Below, piece after piece: positions 7,201-9,082 of a stretch of DNA of 9,082 bases. How positions within the stretch are numbered: position 1 is the first letter of the stretch; every line of letters starts with the position of its first letter. The position numbers were made by a program, and so were the translations under genes. The stretch comes from CAZHRJ01 sp964534765 (GTDB lineage: Bacteria > Lindowbacteria > 2-12-FULL-62-27): positions 1 through 9,082 of the forward strand of contig CAZHRJ010000120.1 of assembly GCA_964534765.1 (NCBI GenBank), in the 5' to 3' direction. The notes below the pieces were generated by a model. The model had not been told where the DNA came from, did not search any database, and worked only from the letters and a program-made list of their open reading frames with translations.

Positions 7201-7485
7201 AATTGGACCTGCCCGCCTGGATCGACGGTGGATGCGACATCGGGAACGGTGACGATTCCGAACGAGTCGCAGTACGCGGTCATGCCGCCGGCCATGGAAG
7301 TGGCGGAGACCGGAGAAGTCAAGATTGACTGTCCGGAAGGGACGGTTTACGATCCGGCGACAGCTCAGTGCACCATCCCGCCGGAAGGCTGCAACGAGTT
7401 TGCGGCCGGATGCGAGCCAAGCGGAGCGGGGTATCAGCCACCGTTTGCGCCGCCGCCGCCGTATCCGATCCCGATGCCGGCCTGA
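4159..7485 (+). CDS. Giant Pro/Asp/Cys-rich repeat protein with leader-like N-terminus, unknown family
   Basis: From the TTG start the protein has 1108 residues; I do not recognise its family. Residues 1-27 are Lys/Arg-rich and hydrophilic (KPKKKGVKVEK), followed by LDEIVAPGALGVP; there is no Sec signal and no membrane segment. Residues about 40-105 are low complexity (Ala, Asp, Ser, Gly, Pro). From about 108 to 1080 the chain is a tandem array of ~40-residue units, each with the core Y/F-D-x-N-x-GT-x-T-x-PP, then usually VMPP or CPD, then PDG. Proline-rich inserts (up to six Pro in a row) interrupt it at about 165-185, 215-225, 715-735, 780-805 and 850-875. The tail is PPFAPPPPYPIPMPA. There are about 46 Cys, several as CxC. 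After residue 27 only one Lys (1055) and no Arg occur, so the body is strongly acidic. It is transcribed away from the export operon and ends at a strong terminator. Inferred role: secreted or cell-surface structural, adhesive or metal-binding protein exported by the neighbouring machine. Coding is certain from the repeat-conserved frame; function is not known. Confidence 0.88.
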   Translation: MASKEDGRGNAGKDAGKPKKKGVKVEKLDEIVAPGALGVPIADAGSMDASAEPTTDSSSGGYDMSQYDSGAAAGADTFIPAAGDATMVEGAPPPPPVEAYPMDAMYNADGAAVMTCAPECSYDANAGALAVPYDSADMVMPENFMPAPDGSVVASCPDGCTYHEPPAPAGLPPDAPPPPPMVSFPPGDAGMVLPADTTITATGDVQAPLPDTAVVEPPPPDSSYGGAVMLPPADAAPLMPDGVALQADGSATMPMPEGTSFDANSGTFTLPPDGAYMACPDGVQVMPEGDCLCTMPPGGEMNPDAGTIALPPAEASMVCPDNVAVAEDGAVTCALPPCEVNPEAGTVTMPPQDAIDTFAPAVDATVQPDGNIAVECPQGTAYDPNAGTLNYPPQDCPTVPPGVSIEPTGECTMQCPPETSYDANSGTLTLPPEGAQMVCPDYATPQPDGSCMCQMPPETTFNPDAGTMMMPPDGAAEIVLPSPDMSFAPDGAINCVAPEGTQYDPNAGTVTIPPESTGDYAPPYVDINANGSVTCDCPPLATMDPAAGTITCPAPECPPYMAEPGDGVVANPDGTNTMTCPSGTTFEANSGTFTVPNEGSDAVMPDGSAVAPDGALTIDCTNIDPTAGTFAIPPTSEVHMAVCGCETLPPGEALPPPGDHPPVLQFDPNAGTCTMAVPTEGPAPFVMDPNAGTCTVPPEYTPMVMPPEVSIVPPPAPDAPPPAPGEPPPPPPGSVVMTCPEGCTYEANSGTFTMPPEGTAMVCENTGAGELVPAAEVPGYAPPPPMVEPGAEPLPPPVYAVAVDVGTPADGVQYDPAAGTCTMPPADFAATYATVPMEFDPNAGTCTCTMPPGTVFPEPPPVPEGAPVPPPQIVLPPAEANTVLPPNITVSPVDGTCTCAMPEGTSFDANSGTFTVPQEYSATVMPDGCSTTPEGGCVVPAPEGATYDPAAGVCTIPPESTHEILPPYVAVGPEGCTFVAPPGTEFGEGTMTIPNEYQQTILPPQVEAQPDGTCNWTCPPGSTVDATSGTVTIPNESQYAVMPPAMEVAETGEVKIDCPEGTVYDPATAQCTIPPEGCNEFAAGCEPSGAGYQPPFAPPPPYPIPMPA
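4480..7401 (+). repeat. Tandem ~40-residue (about 120 bp) coding repeat array, about twenty units
   Basis: The unit can be written PDG-x(3)-TC-x-P-x-GT-x-YDPNAGT-x-T-x-PPE followed by about ten variable residues and VMPP or CPD. Core variants in order include DANAGA, DANSGT, NPDAGT, NPEAGT, DPNAGT, DANSGT, NPDAGT, DPNAGT, DPAAGT, EANSGT, DPTAGT, two DPNAGT, EANSGT, DPAAGT, DPNAGT, DANSGT, DPAAGV, DATSGT and DPATAQ. The most regular run starts at 4897. Repeats after about 6080 are broken up by proline-rich inserts. Alternating short hydrophobic stretches with Gly/Asn/Asp turns would suit a beta-solenoid or a beta-rich bead-on-string fold; this is inferred. Confidence 0.9.
4945..6885 (+). repeat. 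Higher-order repeat: four-unit blocks of about 480 bp inside the array
   Basis: The string GCCAATTCCGG, encoding A-N-S-G of the Ser-type core, recurs at 4945, 5425, 5920, 6397 and 6883, spacings of 480, 495, 477 and 486 bp. Three Pro/Ala-type cores (DPNAGT and relatives) usually lie between successive Ser-type cores, so the block is four ~40-residue units, about 160 residues. The first two blocks also share DANSGT-x-TLPP-x-GA-x-M-x-CPD followed by a C-x-C-x-MPP unit and NPDAGT, which supports block-wise duplication. Confidence 0.75.
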
Positions 7486-7528
7486 AGGTTCGGCACACTG
7501 CTGGGGTAGGCGAACAAGAGACTCACAG

Positions 7529-7574
7529 CCGGAGGTTGATCCCGGGATTCCGGGATCGACCTCCGGTTTTTTTT
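7529..7574 (+). terminator. Strong intrinsic (Rho-independent) terminator of the repeat-protein gene
   Basis: A 17-bp stem (7529-7545 with 7550-7566) has a single T-G wobble, a GATT loop and eight T residues (7567-7574). It starts 43 bp after the stop codon and insulates the downstream protease gene from read-through. Confidence 0.95.
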
Positions 7575-7603
7575 ACATCCGGACGGTAGATTGCGGAAAA
7601 ACA

Positions 7604-7723
7604 TTAACCGCAGAGGCGCAGAGATGACGCAAAGCTGACGCAGAGTTAATAGAAAGTTTTCTCGATAAAACCTTCTTTATCCTCTGCGTCAACTCCGCGT
7701 CATCTCTGCGCCTCTGCGGTAAA
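7604..7723. repeat. Long inverted repeat of the CCGCAGAGG/CGCAGAG intergenic-element type
   Basis: A perfect 24-bp inverted pair (7607-7630 and 7697-7720) begins ACCGCAGAGGCGCAGAG. The symmetry continues inward with mismatches over arms of roughly 50 bp, around a short AT-rich centre near 7658-7669. Each arm is itself made of degenerate direct repeats of about 10 bp ending in CGCAGAG or CGCAAAG. There is no open frame. Similar CGCAGAG-type intergenic palindromes occur in many environmental bacterial genomes, so this is likely a dispersed, MITE- or REP-like element, with RNA hairpin potential. Mobility is not shown by this sequence. Confidence 0.8.
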
Positions 7724-7779
7724 TCCTTACCCGTATCTCTCAGCAAAATCGACTCAAAAGCCGATACGTATATACAAGT

Positions 7780-9082
7780 ATGAGCTATCCGAATACCGAC
7801 AGCCGCCCTGAATGCCGGGTTTGGATCTTGTGTCTTTCTTCCGTGATATTTTTTCTATCCTCCGCCGGCCCGAGCCGTGCCGCGCCGGGATTTGTCAACG
7901 TCAATCCCAATGGGACCGCCAAGGTCGCGGTGATTCTCGTCCAGTTTAAGCCCATTGCGACGTCGCTGGCGACCGACACGGGATTCTTCAATTCCGACAC
8001 CACCACCCTGGGAAATTTTGCCCGCGTCATGCTCGACCGCGCCGATACCTACTACCGAAAAGTCTCCTACGGGAAACTGCAGCTGTCCTACACGGTATTT
8101 GACACCCTGATGGTGACGGTGTCCGACACAAAGGCCGGATATACGCTCATTACCGACGGCCTTAAAAAACTCGTCAAAGAGGTCCTCGCCAGGGTCGATA
8201 CGGGCGTACGGTTCGGCGCCTACAACAGCGTCTGTCTATTTCATTCCGGGCCCGGCAAATCGATCACCAGCTCAAGCGGCGATCCACAGACCAAGGTCCA
8301 AAATATTTCCGACTCGCCTTACACGGATACTCAGACCAATGACACGGTCGGCTACGCCATCATCACGCCGCTCGAACACTACCCGCTGACCAGCAGCCTG
8401 TCGATCAGTTTTTTCGGGACGTTCTGTCACGAGTTCGGGCACGAGCTGGGCCTGCCCGATTTGTACAACACGACGACAACGGCCGGCGGCGGCGGCGACT
8501 GGACGCTCATGGCGAACGGAAACTTTCAGGGCGGCTCAGGAACGCTGCTGGGCGACAGTCCCACGTGGATGGACCCGTGGAGCCGGGAATATCTGGGCTG
8601 GGGCGAAACGGTGACGATCGATACGACGACGTATATCACATTAAACCGTGTCGAGACCGATTCGAGGATTTACAAAATCCCAGCCAAATCTGGCGATACG
8701 GCGGAATATTTTCTCCTCGAGCACCGCCAGCCCGTATCATCCGACCCGGATACCGCTCCGGGGGGCGCTTCGGGACTGCTCATCTGGCATATCGACAACA
8801 ACATGGGGACCGTATTCAACAACGACGTCAACAATACCACTACCGTCGCCCACCGCCGGTTGGATCTTGAGGAGGCAGACAACACGGATATCGGGCCGAC
8901 GGCCGGGACTTATGTCGGCACCGCGTCGCACCCCTGGCCGGGGAAAGCCGGGAAGGTCTCGTTCGCGGACAACACGTCGCCCAACTCCAGAAATTATGCC
9001 GGCAATCCAGCGCGATTTTCCATCAAATACATATCCCTCCAGAACCACAAACTCTCCCTCCTCATCGATTTCGCCGATACCC
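7780..9082 (+). CDS. Secreted M6-family zinc metalloprotease (immune inhibitor A-like), N-terminal 434 codons; 3' end beyond window
   Basis: The frame is open from the ATG at 7780 to the right edge. The N-terminus has Arg residues followed by VWILCLSSVIFFLSSAG and a likely signal-peptidase site near SRA-APG, so the protein is exported by Sec. NPNGTAKVAVILVQF is the usual opening strand of the M6 domain. The catalytic motif HEFGHELGLPD gives zinc ligands His217 and His221, general base Glu218 and a third ligand at Asp227, in the HExxHxxGxxD pattern. Met244 in WTLMANG is the Met-turn, and WMDPWSREYLGWG and GLLIWHID (332-339) are typical M6 landmarks. All catalytic residues are present. It probably degrades extracellular proteins. 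C-terminal domains (often PKD, PepSY-like or sorting regions) cannot be seen. It is separated from the repeat gene by a terminator and an inverted repeat, so it is a separate unit; no clear promoter or Shine-Dalgarno was found before it. Confidence 0.92.
   Translation, partial: MSYPNTDSRPECRVWILCLSSVIFFLSSAGPSRAAPGFVNVNPNGTAKVAVILVQFKPIATSLATDTGFFNSDTTTLGNFARVMLDRADTYYRKVSYGKLQLSYTVFDTLMVTVSDTKAGYTLITDGLKKLVKEVLARVDTGVRFGAYNSVCLFHSGPGKSITSSSGDPQTKVQNISDSPYTDTQTNDTVGYAIITPLEHYPLTSSLSISFFGTFCHEFGHELGLPDLYNTTTTAGGGGDWTLMANGNFQGGSGTLLGDSPTWMDPWSREYLGWGETVTIDTTTYITLNRVETDSRIYKIPAKSGDTAEYFLLEHRQPVSSDPDTAPGGASGLLIWHIDNNMGTVFNNDVNNTTTVAHRRLDLEEADNTDIGPTAGTYVGTASHPWPGKAGKVSFADNTSPNSRNYAGNPARFSIKYISLQNHKLSLLIDFADT

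Noticed and set aside
4897..7401. CRISPR array or non-coding satellite as explanation of the ~120-bp periodicity
   Set aside because: The repeats keep one open frame for 1108 codons, vary in length by multiples of three and conserve protein motifs rather than DNA; there are no unique spacers of constant size.

Overview
The window looks like chromosome from an uncultured, diderm (Gram-negative) bacterium with a GC-rich genome. A TolC-type outer-membrane channel and a HlyD-type periplasmic adaptor imply an outer membrane. No gene here fixes the phylum; I would not go beyond 'environmental Gram-negative, possibly one of the candidate phyla or an FCB/PVC/delta-like lineage'.

Layout. (1) Positions 3814 to 1, minus strand: a tightly packed three-gene unit. 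It encodes a PqqD-like/M50 protease/HlyD-adaptor fusion protein, then a Crp/Fnr-family regulator (1 bp gap), then a TolC-family channel (18 bp gap) that runs off the left edge. (2) Positions 3815-4158: a divergent control region. It holds a perfect TGTGA-N6-TCACA Crp-type operator, placed exactly as in a class II Crp-activated promoter for the minus-strand operon. (3) Positions 4159-7485, plus strand: a 1108-residue protein of unknown family made of about twenty ~40-residue repeats rich in Pro, Asp, Gly, Thr and Cys. Its basic residues are almost all in the first 27 residues. A strong intrinsic terminator follows. (4) Positions 7604-7723: a long, nearly perfect inverted repeat of an intergenic-element type. 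(5) Positions 7780-9082, plus strand: the first 434 codons of a secreted M6-family (immune inhibitor A-like) zinc metalloprotease, cut by the right edge.

Working model (inference). The divergent operon and the giant repeat protein form one system. The repeat protein has no Sec signal. It starts with a Lys-rich, leader-like segment followed by KLDEIVAPGALG. The membrane protein has an N-terminal PqqD-like domain (a fold that binds leader peptides in RiPP pathways), a membrane zinc protease that could cut a leader, and an adaptor half that could dock onto TolC. The Crp-like regulator inside the operon keeps the CRP-type recognition residues Arg-Glu and probably controls its own operon through the TGTGA-N6-TCACA site. 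No ABC ATPase or other energy-providing component lies in the window, so the machine is incomplete as seen, or its motor is encoded elsewhere or beyond the left edge.
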